Of a DNA stretch of 64,000 bases, positions 48,138 to 56,883 are shown piece after piece. This stretch comes from Rivihabitans pingtungensis. GTDB taxonomy: Bacteria > Pseudomonadota > Gammaproteobacteria > Burkholderiales > Aquaspirillaceae. Each line of letters begins with the position of its first letter. Position 1 is the first letter of the stretch. A model generated the notes under the pieces. The model was not told the DNA's origin, made no database searches, and saw only the letters and a program-made list of their open reading frames with translations. Position numbers and translations under genes: made by a program. The stretch is taken from positions 62,001 through 126,000 of the forward strand of contig NZ_QJKI01000007.1 in assembly GCF_003201855.1 (NCBI RefSeq). Direction: 5' to 3'.

Positions 48138-48278
48138 ATGCCCCGCCGCGTGGCCAAAGCTGACTTGCCCAGCAAAATCTGCCCGGTCTGCCAACGCCCG
48201 TTCAGCTGGCGGCGCAAATGGGCGAAAGACTGGCCGCAGGTGAAGTATTGCAGCGAGCGCTGCCGGCGGGCGGGGTAG
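48138..48278 (+). CDS. DUF2256 zinc-ribbon-like small protein
   Basis: A 46-residue protein beginning MPRRVAKADLPSKICPVCQR and ending CSERCRRAG. The CPVC and CSERC pairs form a four-Cys zinc-binding pattern typical of DUF2256. It starts 8 nt after folE2 and is likely co-transcribed. In many genomes DUF2256 is near or fused to photolyase-like genes; here the photolyase-family gene is about 18 kb away. Biochemical role unknown. It is too short to stand out by length but the family match is clear. Confidence 0.85.
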   Translation: MPRRVAKADLPSKICPVCQRPFSWRRKWAKDWPQVKYCSERCRRAG

Positions 48279-48281
48279 GCT

Positions 48282-48374
48282 GAGCCCCGCTCACCAAAGC
48301 CTGCTGGCCTTGTGGCACGGCCTCGCACTGGCTGCGCGCGCCCAGTCAGCAGGCGCAGCGCTGAGTGTGGTGAA
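48282..48374 (+). repeat. Diverged relative of the hairpin repeat (R6)
   Basis: GAGCCCCGCTCACCAAAGCC, CTGGCCTTGTGGC, CGCGCCCAGTCAGCAGG and a GTGGTGAAC end follow the block order of R3-type elements. It starts 3 nt after the DUF2256 stop. Confidence 0.5.
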
Positions 48375-48422
48375 CAATACTTGGCGCTGCCCACCCTCAG
48401 CTCAGAACATAGTTGCGCCGTC

Positions 48423-49146
48423 TCACCGCTGCACCGCCCACTCCACCGCCTCCTCCAGTCGGTCATTCCCCCAGAACAATTCCCCCGCCACCCAGAAGCT
48501 GGGCGCGCCGAACAGGCCGCGCGCTTCGGCTTGGTGAATGCGTGCACGCAGCGCTTGGCCCACCGCCGGCTGGGCGGCGTCGGCGCGGGCGCGGTGCGGA
48601 GCCAGGCCGCTGACCGTCAGCGCGCGGTCGATCGCCTCGGGCGCGGCGGGGTCTGCGCCCTCGACAAACTGCGCGCGCAGCATGGCCTGGCAAAAGTCGG
48701 GCAGCCAGTCGGCGTCGGCATGGCGCACTGCCAGGCGGGTGGCCAGCACCGCCGGTTGCGGAAAGCGCGCCGGCTGGCAAAACGCCAGGCCGTATTTTAG
48801 AGCCGCTCACAAAACCCAGCGAAGCGGTCCTGGCTAGGCGTGTGACCGCAGACAGTACAACAAGTACGGCAAGGTCACACAACAACGCCAGGAGGGTTTT
48901 GTGCGCGGCTCTTGTCAGACTGGCGGGCCAGGTCGCGCCACGATACGCCTGCTTGGCCGGGTGTTCGGCAAATGGCGTGCTGGCCCAGCCCAGACGCTGA
49001 AAAATCGGCCCCAGCAAAAACGGCCGCCAGACCACCGCCAGGCCGTGCTCAGCAGCCAGCGCCGGCAGGCGGGCGGCGGCCAGATAGCTGTAGGGGCTGG
49101 CCAAGTCGAACCAGAATTCCAATGGGGTGACGGGTGCTTGAAGCAT
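48423..49146 (-). pseudogene. 2-hydroxychromene-2-carboxylate isomerase-like gene, interrupted by repeat R4
   Basis: The N-terminal part (49146 to about 48912) reads MLQAPVTPLEFWFDLASPYS and later RPFLLGPIFQRLGW, hallmarks of the DsbA-fold isomerase/kappa-GST family. The C-terminal part (about 48797 to 48423) reads KYGLAFCQPARFPQPAVLAT to FGAPSFWVAGELFWGNDRLEEA. Between them lies the 112-bp repeat R4. Near 48930 the frame also seems to have lost one base: the family's WRDLARQ appears one frame off. The gene is therefore broken by insertion and probably a frameshift. The uninterrupted protein would be about 200 residues. It would have been a glutathione-dependent aromatic-degradation or thiol enzyme. 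Confidence 0.85.
48800..48911 (-). repeat. Hairpin repeat element, full copy R4, inside a gene
   Basis: A 112-bp element in the same orientation as R2. Flanks are TTA (48797-48799) and TTG (48912-48914), an imperfect three-base match. It interrupts the isomerase-like gene, which shows that elements of this family have moved. Confidence 0.88.
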
Positions 49147-49172
49147 GGGGTTCAGCCTGCGGAGCGGATGTT

Positions 49173-49197
49173 TTCGCATGCGCGCCACGCATGCGAA
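49173..49197. other. Perfect 10-bp inverted repeat
   Basis: TTCGCATGCG and CGCATGCGAA enclose five bases, between the divergent isomerase pseudogene and the hydrolase. It could be an operator or RNA hairpin; no U-run follows in either direction. Confidence 0.45.
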
Positions 49198-49203
49198 GCG
49201 CGC

Positions 49204-49224
49204 AAAAAACCCGTTTGAAGCGGG
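49204..49224 (-). terminator. Weak leftward terminator-like hairpin
   Basis: CCCG/CGGG stem with AAAAAA on the left in the plus strand. No leftward gene ends just upstream, so its role is unclear. Confidence 0.35.
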
Positions 49225-49275
49225 CGCGCCGGCTGGTTACAGTGGGGGCGTGATGATGTTGCTGGAGTGTGTGTC

Positions 49276-50268
49276 ATGTCTGTTCCGCTTGCCCTGAGCT
49301 TTCCGGCCGCAGATGGCTATGTGTTGCACGGCCATGTCTGGGCGCACGCCCAGCCGTGCGCCAGCCGGCCGGTGGTGATCGTCAACCCGGCCACGGCGGT
49401 GCTCAGCCGTTATTACGCGCGCTTTGCCGCCTATCTGCACGCCGCTGGCTGCGAGGTGCTGACTTATGATTATCGCGGCATTGGCGGCTCGCGCCCAGCC
49501 CGCTTGCGCGGCTTTCGCGCCGGCTGGATCGAGTGGGGCAGCCTGGATTTTGAAGGCGCCTTGCGTGAAGTGCAGCGGCGTTTTGCCGGGCAGCCGATTT
49601 TGGTGGCGGCGCACAGCGCCGGCGGCCTGGCGCTGGGGCTGGCGCCGTCCAATCATCTGGTGACGCGGGCGTTCACCATGGGCGCACAGTTTGCCCATTG
49701 GCGCGATTATGCGCCGGGCCAGCGGCTGGGCATGTGGTGGAAGTGGCATGTGCTGATGCCGGCGCTGACCGCGTGTTTGGGGTATTTTCCGGGGCGGCGG
49801 TTGGGCTGGATGGAGGATGCGCCGGCCGGGGTGGTGGAGGACTGGACGGCGCGGGCGCCGCGTTTTGAGGCGGTGGCGCGGCGCGGCGGCGAGCGGGTGA
49901 CGGCGCGCATGCGCGCGCAGTGGCTCACCCAATGTGCGCAGCCGCGCGCCGATTTGCTGGCCTTGTCGATCAGCGATGATCCCTTTGCCGGCGACGCCGC
50001 CATCGAGCGCTTGCTGGCCTATTTTACCGGCTGCCGACGCTGGCGGCTGCATGTGCGCCCGGCGCAGATCGGCGTGCCGGCCATCGGCCATTTTGCGTTT
50101 TTTCATGATCGCTTTGCCGACACGCTGTGGCCGATTGCCCGCGACTGGCTATTGCATGGCGCTTGCCCGCCAGGTTTTACGGCAACGCCCTGGCCGGGCG
50201 AAACGCCGCCCGCGCTCAGTCGCTCGCCAGCGCCTGCAATGTGCGCCGCGTCTGCGCCGCCTGGCTAA
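49276..50268 (+). CDS. Alpha/beta hydrolase
   Basis: A 330-residue cytoplasmic serine hydrolase. It has VVIVNPATAVLSRYYARFA, DYRGIGGSRP and the nucleophile elbow AAHSAGG with the catalytic Ser. The His is probably in IGHFAFFHDRF; the Asp is likely in SDDPFAG. The ATG at 49276 has GGAG upstream. The C-terminal about 17 residues overlap the 3' end of the convergent lysR gene by 53 bp. Substrate is unknown; the group is close to predicted acyl esterases. Confidence 0.9.
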   Translation: MSVPLALSFPAADGYVLHGHVWAHAQPCASRPVVIVNPATAVLSRYYARFAAYLHAAGCEVLTYDYRGIGGSRPARLRGFRAGWIEWGSLDFEGALREVQRRFAGQPILVAAHSAGGLALGLAPSNHLVTRAFTMGAQFAHWRDYAPGQRLGMWWKWHVLMPALTACLGYFPGRRLGWMEDAPAGVVEDWTARAPRFEAVARRGGERVTARMRAQWLTQCAQPRADLLALSISDDPFAGDAAIERLLAYFTGCRRWRLHVRPAQIGVPAIGHFAFFHDRFADTLWPIARDWLLHGACPPGFTATPWPGETPPALSRSPAPAMCAASAPPG

Positions 50269-51130
50269 GCACCCATTCCACCGCCTGTGCCACCGCCAGG
50301 CTGGGCGGCTCGGCGGCGCGCAATAGCGCGTAGCGATGACGGCAAACCGGGCCAGCCGGCGCCGGGATGCGGCGCAGACGGCCATTGGCCAGCAAGGGGG
50401 CCAGCAGCGGCAGCCGGCCCAGCGCCAGGCCCTGGCCGGCCAGCGCGGCGTGAATCAGCTGGTCGTATTGATTGAAATGCAGCATGCGCGGCGCCACGCG
50501 CCAACCCTGCGCCGCCAGCCAATGCGGCCAGGACAGCCAGGGGTGGGCCGGGCTGTCGAAGGTCAGCAAGGTGGCGTCGGCTAACGCGGCTGGCTGGCTG
50601 AGCGCGGCGGGGCCGTGCTGGGGGCTGGCCACCACGGCCAGGGTTTCGTCAAACAGCGGCAGCGCGTCGGCCGGCAAGGCGTCTGCGGCGTCGTAGCGGA
50701 TGGCCAGATCCACCCCGGCGGCGCGCGGCTCGCGCTTGCGGTTGTCGGCCAGCAGGCGCATGTCCAGCTGCGGGTGCGCGGCCTGCCAGTCGCCCAGCCG
50801 TGGCAACAGCCACAGGCCAATCACGCCAATGCTGGCGCTGACGGTGATTTGCCGGGCGGCGTCGTCGCGCAGCGCCGCCACCCCGTCTTGCCAGGCGCGC
50901 AGGGCGGCTTCGGCGCTGAGCAACAGCCGCGCGCCGGCATCGGTCAGCCGCAGCGCGCGGTGTTCGCGCAGAAACAAGGGCTGGCCGACGGCGGCTTCCA
51001 GCTGGCGGATTTGCCGGCTGACGGCGGATTGGCTCAGACACAGCGCCTGAGCGGCGCGGGTCATGCTCAGTGTGCGCCCAACCATGACAAAACCGGGCAA
51101 GACATCCAGTGGGGGCAGGCGTTCGGGCAT
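50216..51130 (-). CDS. LysR-family regulator (GcvA-like)
   Basis: A 304-residue regulator. The N-terminal winged helix is MVGRTLSMTRAAQALCLSQSAVSRQIRQLE; the effector domain includes VSASIGVIGLWLLPRL and HFNQYDQLIHAALAGQGLALG. The group resembles GcvA/AmpR-type LysR proteins. It is divergent from the pirin gene with 203 bp between, which contains a TGCCATATGGCA palindrome. Control of the pirin gene is probable. No good ribosome binding site is seen before the ATG at 51130. Confidence 0.92.
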   Translation of the reverse strand: MPERLPPLDVLPGFVMVGRTLSMTRAAQALCLSQSAVSRQIRQLEAAVGQPLFLREHRALRLTDAGARLLLSAEAALRAWQDGVAALRDDAARQITVSASIGVIGLWLLPRLGDWQAAHPQLDMRLLADNRKREPRAAGVDLAIRYDAADALPADALPLFDETLAVVASPQHGPAALSQPAALADATLLTFDSPAHPWLSWPHWLAAQGWRVAPRMLHFNQYDQLIHAALAGQGLALGRLPLLAPLLANGRLRRIPAPAGPVCRHRYALLRAAEPPSLAVAQAVEWVLSQAAQTRRTLQALASD

Positions 51131-51164
51131 GGAGGGTGACCAGCAGGAGAATGGCAGGAGATTG

Positions 51165-51176
51165 TGCCATATGGCA
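51165..51176. promoter_or_regulatory. Palindromic operator candidate between lysR and pirin
   Basis: TGCCATATGGCA, a perfect 12-bp palindrome in the divergent intergenic region, 35 bp from the lysR start. Confidence 0.4.
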
Positions 51177-51333
51177 GGCATGGGCAAAGGTTCGGATTTT
51201 CTGAACAAACCTGCGCAAAATCCTCGCTATCTTGATCTGGGCGGCGCACCTAAAATCCAGTGCAGATCATCAATTCAACCCGGTTTGCTCTTGGTCGGAT
51301 CCCTTGAAGCAAGCCTGTACTGGAGTCTGTGCC

Positions 51334-52191
51334 ATGTCCTCTTTCATCAGCCGAGAAGTCGAGCATCTTGTCCCTGGCCAGCCGGCCTCTGATGGCGCCG
51401 GGGTGCGCTTGTTGCGTGTACTCAGCGGCGCGGGCTGGCAGCGCCGGCTCGACCCCTTCCTGATGCTGGACGAGTTTCGCTCGGATCAGCCGGGGGATTA
51501 TCTGGCCGGCTTTCCCGAGCACCCGCACCGGGGATTTCAGACCGTCACCTATATGCTGGCCGGACGTATGCGCCACCGCGACAGTGTTGGTCACGAAGGG
51601 GTGATTGGTCCGGGGGCGGTGCAGTGGATGAACGCCGGGCGCGGCATCCTGCATTCAGAAATGCCCGAGCAGCAGCATGGGCTGATGCATGGCTTTCAGC
51701 TGTGGATCAACCTGCCGGCCAGCCGCAAGCTGAGCGCGCCGGCGTACCGCGAGTTGGAGGCGGATCAAATTCCCGAGCTGCGCACCGCCAGTGGCAGCCT
51801 GATCCGGGTGATTGCCGGGCAGTTGGACGGTGTGGATGGGGCGATTCAAGAGGCAGATACCGAGCCGCAGTATTGGGATGTACGCCTGCCGGCCGGCGCT
51901 TGCGAATACCTGGCGCTGCCGCCTGGCCATCACGCGGCGGTGTATGTCTACGCGGGCGAGGCGCAGTTGGGTGAGCAAGCCCACCAGACCGCGGCGCGCA
52001 CGCTGGCAGTGCTCAGCCAGACCGAAGGCAGCCACGGGGTGATTGTCCGTGCAACACAGGCGGCGCGCCTTTTGGTGCTGGCCGGGCGGCCGCTTCACCA
52101 GCCGATTGCCCAGTGGGGACCGTTTGTGATGAACACTCGCGCCGAGATTGAGCAGGCGATTGCCGATATGCGGGCTGGCACGCTGGCGTGA
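51334..52191 (+). CDS. Pirin family protein
   Basis: A 285-residue bicupin protein. The metal-binding cupin has HPHRGFQTVTYMLAGRMRHRD with the two His, and GILHSEMP with further His and Glu ligands. Pirins bind iron; some act as quercetin 2,3-dioxygenases, others regulate transcription or enzymes. The ATG at 51334 has GGAG upstream. Expression is likely controlled by the divergent LysR protein. The next gene, fliW, is on the same strand but has its own ribosome binding site. Confidence 0.94.
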   Translation: MSSFISREVEHLVPGQPASDGAGVRLLRVLSGAGWQRRLDPFLMLDEFRSDQPGDYLAGFPEHPHRGFQTVTYMLAGRMRHRDSVGHEGVIGPGAVQWMNAGRGILHSEMPEQQHGLMHGFQLWINLPASRKLSAPAYRELEADQIPELRTASGSLIRVIAGQLDGVDGAIQEADTEPQYWDVRLPAGACEYLALPPGHHAAVYVYAGEAQLGEQAHQTAARTLAVLSQTEGSHGVIVRATQAARLLVLAGRPLHQPIAQWGPFVMNTRAEIEQAIADMRAGTLA

Positions 52192-52321
52192 TCTGCCATC
52201 CGCCTGCACGACAGGGCGAACGATATGGATGGGCTTTGACTTGCCGCAAGAGCTGGCACAGAATGACTATGCCAGAATACTTCATGTTTCCATGTCATCC
52301 GCCCTGCGGAGGAGTCTTACA

Positions 52322-52777
52322 ATGCTGTTTCAATCGAACCTGCTCGGACAAGTCACTGTTGATGAAAACACCGTCCTGAATTTCCCGAATGGGCTGCCAG
52401 GGTTCGAATCCTGCCAGCGCTTCAAGCTGTTCCATGAAGAATCCGACACCCCGCGCGTGTTCTGGATGCAGTCGCTGGACGACGCCGACGTGCTGTTCAG
52501 CGTGGTGACGCCGGAAGAGTTTGGCGTGCGCTACGAAGTCGAGCTCAGCGCCGAACAAGTGGATGCGCTGCAACTGGCCAAGCCGGAAGACGCCGCCGTG
52601 CTGGTGATGATCTACAAGGGCAACCAGGAGATTGACGCCAACACCCACCCGCTGCTGAAATCGCTGAGCGCCAATCTGCGCAACCCGCTGGTGATCAACA
52701 CTGAAACCCTTCGGGGGGTGCAGATCTGTCAGCTGGAATGCGACATGCTGCTGCACAACCGCAAGGCAGGCGAGTGA
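52322..52777 (+). CDS. fliW: Flagellar assembly factor FliW
   Basis: A 151-residue cytoplasmic protein starting MLFQSNLLGQVTVDENTVLN with GGAGGAG upstream. It contains FPNGLPGFESCQRFKLFHEE and the C-terminal NPLVINTETLRGVQICQLEC typical of FliW. The family binds flagellin and the RNA-binding CsrA to tune flagellin translation; this is known best in Bacillus and Campylobacter. No flagellar or csrA gene lies in the window, so the gene is isolated from its partners. Confidence 0.95.
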   Translation: MLFQSNLLGQVTVDENTVLNFPNGLPGFESCQRFKLFHEESDTPRVFWMQSLDDADVLFSVVTPEEFGVRYEVELSAEQVDALQLAKPEDAAVLVMIYKGNQEIDANTHPLLKSLSANLRNPLVINTETLRGVQICQLECDMLLHNRKAGE

Positions 52778-52795
52778 GTCCGCAGCCACAGTAAC

Positions 52796-52832
52796 CACAA
52801 CAACGCCACGCTATCTGCGTGGCGTTGTTGTG
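52796..52832 (+). terminator. Terminator-like hairpin after fliW
   Basis: A perfect 15-bp stem CACAACAACGCCACG/CGTGGCGTTGTTGTG with a 7-nt loop. It has no long U-run. Confidence 0.65.
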
Positions 52833-52948
52833 TGCAGGCCAGAATGCGGAGCCATGCCGGATTGACCCTGTCAAAGCAGCGGATTAAAATCCTAACAAAT
52901 TACTCGGGTATTATTGCCTGCCCCTCACCGACCCGCAAAGGATTCAGC

Positions 52949-53269
52949 ATGTCCGCCAATATTCAAGACGTCATCAAGCAACAAGTCACCGACAACCCGG
53001 TGCTCCTGTACATGAAGGGCTCGGCCCAGTTTCCGCAGTGCGGTTTTTCGGCGCGCGCCGTGCAGCTGCTGAAAACCTGTGGCGTCAGCAAACTGGCCAC
53101 CGTGGATGTGCTGCAAGACCCGGACATCCGCCAGGGCATCAAAGAGTTCTCCAATTGGCCGACCATTCCGCAGCTGTACATCAACGGCGAATTCATCGGC
53201 GGCTCGGACATCATGGCGCAGATGTATGAGTCTGGTGAGCTGCAAGAGCTGCTGGCCAAAGTCGCCTGA
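52949..53269 (+). CDS. grxD: Monothiol glutaredoxin Grx4/GrxD
   Basis: A 106-residue protein with the CGFS active site (LLYMKGSAQFPQCGFSARAV) and the glutathione-binding WPTIPQLYINGEFIGGSDIM. It starts MSANIQDVIKQQV after AAAGGATTCAGC. CGFS glutaredoxins carry or transfer iron-sulfur clusters with BolA proteins. It is a single gene flanked by hairpins on both sides. Confidence 0.97.
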   Translation: MSANIQDVIKQQVTDNPVLLYMKGSAQFPQCGFSARAVQLLKTCGVSKLATVDVLQDPDIRQGIKEFSNWPTIPQLYINGEFIGGSDIMAQMYESGELQELLAKVA

Positions 53270-53294
53270 GTGTAGTGTGTTGATGTTGTTGTCC

Positions 53295-53315
53295 ACGCCC
53301 CGCCTGTCGGGGCGT
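53295..53315 (+). terminator. grxD terminator-like hairpin
   Basis: ACGCCCCG/CGGGGCGT stem with five-base loop, followed by TGTC, a weak U-tract. Confidence 0.6.
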
Positions 53316-53379
53316 TGTCATGTCCGTGCCGTGCGGGGTGTGTCAAACTGGCATGCATCTTTTTTTCGGGCCAGAGACC

Positions 53380-54165
53380 ATGCGTAACCTTGTTTGCCTG
53401 TGGCGATTGAGCTGGATTGGGATGATTTTTGCGCTGACGCCAGCCTGGGCCGCCGACGTTGGCCCGCACCCGCTGGTGCGTCTGGCTGTCTCGGAATGGC
53501 CTCCCTTTACCGGCGAGCACCTGCCGGGCAATGGTATTGGTACGGATACCCTGCGCCAGATGCTCGGGCGGGCTGGTTATCAGCTGGAGCTGGTCTGGCT
53601 GCCATGGACACGGGCGGTGCGCGATGGCTCGGGCATGGACAGCAAGCTGGATGGGTATTTTCCGGAATACACCACGGCGGATACCCGTCGGCGTTGTCAG
53701 TTGAGCGCACCGATCGGCATGAGTGTGCTGGGCCTGGCGCACCAGGCAGCGCAGCCGGTGAACTGGACCCACATGGCGGATCTGGGCCGTTACCGGGTGG
53801 GCGTAGTCAATGGCTATGTCAACACGGATGCCTTTGATGCCGCCGTCAGCGCCGGCATATTGCGGGTGGATGGCGCCAGCAGCGATGAGAGCAATCTGCG
53901 CAAGTTATTGCGCGAGCGCATCGACGTGGCGGTGATTGATCGTGAGGTCATGGGCTATCTGCTGGCCGAGCCGGCCTTGCGCAATCAGGCCGGACAGTTG
54001 GCGTTTCATCCGCACTGGCTGGGCGAGCTGCCCTTGCGGGTGTGCTTTCGCCACGGCGCGCGTCTGCAACCCATCCTGGCCGCCATGCAGGCGCACCGCC
54101 TGCCAGCCGCCCAGTTACGCGCCGGTCAGCGTGACTATCTGCGCCAGCTGGCTGAGCAACGCTGA
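53380..54165 (+). CDS. Periplasmic solute-binding protein (SBP_bac_3-like)
   Basis: A 261-residue protein with signal peptide MRNLVCLWRLSWIGMIFALT, cleaved near AWAAD. The mature part has VRLAVSEWPPFTGEHLPGNG, LPWTRAVRDGS and YRVGVVNGYVNTDAFDAAV, typical of small polar amino-acid-binding folds in the family that often works without an adjacent ABC transporter. No permease or ATPase gene is near, so it may serve another role such as signalling. Ribosome binding site is weak. It stands between grxD and the esterase gene. Confidence 0.85.
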   Translation: MRNLVCLWRLSWIGMIFALTPAWAADVGPHPLVRLAVSEWPPFTGEHLPGNGIGTDTLRQMLGRAGYQLELVWLPWTRAVRDGSGMDSKLDGYFPEYTTADTRRRCQLSAPIGMSVLGLAHQAAQPVNWTHMADLGRYRVGVVNGYVNTDAFDAAVSAGILRVDGASSDESNLRKLLRERIDVAVIDREVMGYLLAEPALRNQAGQLAFHPHWLGELPLRVCFRHGARLQPILAAMQAHRLPAAQLRAGQRDYLRQLAEQR

Positions 54166-54338
54166 GCCCGATGCACCATATTGCAATGCAATATCAGAAA
54201 AGCTTTCCCCGCCGGATTTAAACGTTTATTTTATCTCCGCGTCGTCGATGATGCGACGCCTGGCCCGCCATCCCGGCAGGCCAGGGACGCAGGGCGCCAA
54301 GACGCCCGCGCCGCCTGTCTTCAACACGAGGAGATCTC

Positions 54339-56459
54339 ATGCAACGCAATCCGCTCGCCCGCGCCTGCGCGCTGGCCATGGCGCTGGGCGCCGCCCCGGT
54401 GCTGGCTGCGCCGGTATATTTTTTCGGTGACAGCCTGACCGACACTGGCGCATTTCAAGGCCTGGCCAATGGCTCGGCCACCTTGGCCACCGGCACACGC
54501 TGGACCTACGACAACGCGCCGTTTTACGCCGACGTGCTGGCCCGCGCCCTGGGAGGCGCCGCCGTGGCCAATAATCCACTGAACCCGGCCACCTCATCAC
54601 AGGGCAATAACTACGCCCAGGGCGGCGCGCGCTCCAGCGTGCAGTCCAGCAACACCGGACCGTGGAGCACCGCTGGCGCCGGGGGATTTCCGCCGGCCGA
54701 CCCACGCTCGGCCAGCAATCTGGCTGTACAGGATTTGCCCGACCAAGTGGGGTTTTATCTGTCAGCGCGCAATGGCCGCGCCGACAGCGCCGCCTGGCAT
54801 GTGCTGTGGAGTGGCGGCAATGACATCCCCGCCGCGCTGGAAACCAGTGCCGTCAGTGGCAGCGCCGCAGGTGTGGCCCAGGTCAGCAGTGACGCCAGCA
54901 GTCTGCTGGGTCAGGTACAGCGCCTGCGAGTGGCTGGGGCCGAGCGCTTTATTGTGCCCAACCTGCCCGCCTTTGGCCTGACCCCGGCCACGGTATCGTC
55001 CACCGTGCTGGCGGTAATCAACGCCCAGCCCACCCTGGCGGCCATTCCGTCCAGCACCAAGCTGGCGGCCATTGGCGCAGCACAACAGGTGCTGTCCAGC
55101 GCCGCCACGCCCGACGCGGCCAGCCAGCAAGCGCTACGCCGCAAAGCGCTCAATGCCGCCGAAAGTGTGCTGGGGCTGCCGGCCAATACCCTGGTGAACC
55201 AATACGAGGGCAGCAATGGCGTGCAAAGCAGCGTGAATTCGCTGGCCACGCTGTTTAATGGCACGGTCAATCTGGGACTGAGCCAGACCGGGGTGAATCT
55301 GGTGCGGCTGGATGTGGCTGGCCTGCTGAATGAAATCATCGCCGACCCGCTACGCTACGGCTTTGACAATATCACCGGCTCGGCCTGCCCGGCCGGTGTG
55401 TCGTCGCTGGCGTGTTTTTCGAACACACCGGGCTTTAACGCCAATTTGCGCTATTTGTTTGCCGATGACCGCCACCCCTCGCCGCAGGCGCAGCAGATGA
55501 TTGGCGACTATGCCGTGGCGACACTGGCCGCGCCGTATTACGCTGCGGCACTACCGGCAGCGGCAGAATCCGCCAGCGCCGGGCTGTATACCACGCTGGA
55601 GCAACGCCACCGCCTGGCGCGGCAAGCCCCGCAAACCGTGGGCACGGTCAGCGCCTTTGCCCAATACGGCTACCAGCCGTTTGCCGCCAAGGGCGCAGGC
55701 GGACTGGACGGCGGCGGTCAGCAACACGCCTATACCGTGGGGGTGGAAACCCAGCTGCGCGCCGAAACGCGATTGGGCCTGGCGCTGGGCTATCAGCAAG
55801 GCACGCTGGACAGCGGCGCCAACAGTGATTTTCGCTTTCGCCAGCAACGCCTGGCCGCTTACGCCAGCCAGCAGTGGGGCGAATTCTCACTGGCGGCAGA
55901 TGCGTTTATCGCCAGCAATGCCTATCGCTCAGTGCGCCGCAGCTTTGCCTTGGGCGCGGTCAGCCGTAGCGAGAGCGGGGAAACCGACGGTGAACAAACC
56001 GGTCTGCGTGTGAGCGGCCGTTATCACTGGCAATACGGCGACTGGACGCTCAGCCCGATGCTGGGCCTGGCTTATGAAAACATCCGGGTGAATGGCTACG
56101 GTGAAACCGGCGACAACAGCACCGCCATGCGCTTTGGCAGCCAGAAGCAGGCTGGCTGGCAAGCCCGGCTGGGCGTGGACGTGGCCACCCGCCTGGGCCG
56201 CTGGCTGCCGTATGCCAGCGCCGAATGGGTGCAGCGTCTGTCCACCCGTCAGGCTACGCTGGACGCAGCCATCAAGAGCCAGCCAGGCCAGTTCAGCACC
56301 GAGCTGGCCCGCCCGGAACGCAGTTGGGGACAGCTGCGCCTGGGCAGCCAGGTGGAACTGGTCAAAGGCCTGATGGGTAATATTGAGGCCTACAGCAGCG
56401 TGGCGCGCAACAGCGGCCGGCAATGGGGGGTACAACTGGGGGTAAGCCACGACTTTTGA
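54339..56459 (+). CDS. GDSL-type autotransporter esterase (EstA-like)
   Basis: A 706-residue outer-membrane protein. A signal peptide (1-24) is followed by the GDSL passenger: FFGDSLTDTG with Ser32, a GGND block III motif (SGGNDIP), and DDRHPSP with the catalytic Asp/His. From about 430 the sequence is a 12-strand autotransporter beta-barrel with alternating patterns and a C-terminal Phe (VSHDF). Surface-exposed esterases of this type hydrolyse short-chain or lipid esters and affect motility and rhamnolipid in Pseudomonas. The start has GAGGAG upstream. A single-gene unit. Confidence 0.95.
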   Translation: MQRNPLARACALAMALGAAPVLAAPVYFFGDSLTDTGAFQGLANGSATLATGTRWTYDNAPFYADVLARALGGAAVANNPLNPATSSQGNNYAQGGARSSVQSSNTGPWSTAGAGGFPPADPRSASNLAVQDLPDQVGFYLSARNGRADSAAWHVLWSGGNDIPAALETSAVSGSAAGVAQVSSDASSLLGQVQRLRVAGAERFIVPNLPAFGLTPATVSSTVLAVINAQPTLAAIPSSTKLAAIGAAQQVLSSAATPDAASQQALRRKALNAAESVLGLPANTLVNQYEGSNGVQSSVNSLATLFNGTVNLGLSQTGVNLVRLDVAGLLNEIIADPLRYGFDNITGSACPAGVSSLACFSNTPGFNANLRYLFADDRHPSPQAQQMIGDYAVATLAAPYYAAALPAAAESASAGLYTTLEQRHRLARQAPQTVGTVSAFAQYGYQPFAAKGAGGLDGGGQQHAYTVGVETQLRAETRLGLALGYQQGTLDSGANSDFRFRQQRLAAYASQQWGEFSLAADAFIASNAYRSVRRSFALGAVSRSESGETDGEQTGLRVSGRYHWQYGDWTLSPMLGLAYENIRVNGYGETGDNSTAMRFGSQKQAGWQARLGVDVATRLGRWLPYASAEWVQRLSTRQATLDAAIKSQPGQFSTELARPERSWGQLRLGSQVELVKGLMGNIEAYSSVARNSGRQWGVQLGVSHDF

Positions 56460-56883
56460 GCGGAAGTCGGGGCCCTATCCCGATCAAGCGACACCCCCTC
56501 TCACAGGGGCGGGCACAACCCACCCGCCCCTGTGCCATGCCTTTCCCGCACCCGACGCACAGCCATATATCAGGGTCAGGATCACTCCGTGTCCACCAAT
56601 CACACACGCCCCGGCGTTCAAAGTATCCACGGCCCATCTCCCAGCCGTTTAGCGTGGCCCAGCAGAGACAACGAAGCGAGTCCTGACCAGGAAGGTGAGC
56701 GGGATTTTGTGAGTGATGCGAAAGCCGGCGCCACAATCCGGAACCCCTGCCAGCCAGCCCTTACCCACCTCGGCGCTGCAGATCAACAAGTGCTAATGAT
56801 ATTGCCATGCACTATTGCAGCATGTGGCCATTCCGGGTAACTTCGCCAAGTCGTTTCATCACAAAATAGAGGAGCCAGACCGC
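56460..56883. other. Gap between the esterase and metY
   Basis: No gene is supported. A 11-bp GC hairpin CACAGGGGCGG/CCGCCCCTGTG lies at 56502-56534 and may terminate the esterase transcript, though no U-run follows. The 5' leader of metY (about 56690-56880) has GC-rich complementary stretches, but I could not match it to SAM, SAH or cobalamin riboswitch cores. Confidence 0.5.

Noticed and set aside
48463..49188. A 241-codon frame reading through repeat R4
   Set aside because: Only the first part resembles the isomerase; the rest is out-of-frame translation of R4 and the downstream half.
56690..56883. SAM, SAH or cobalamin riboswitch upstream of metY
   Set aside because: Some GC-rich complementary stretches exist but the conserved aptamer cores are not found.
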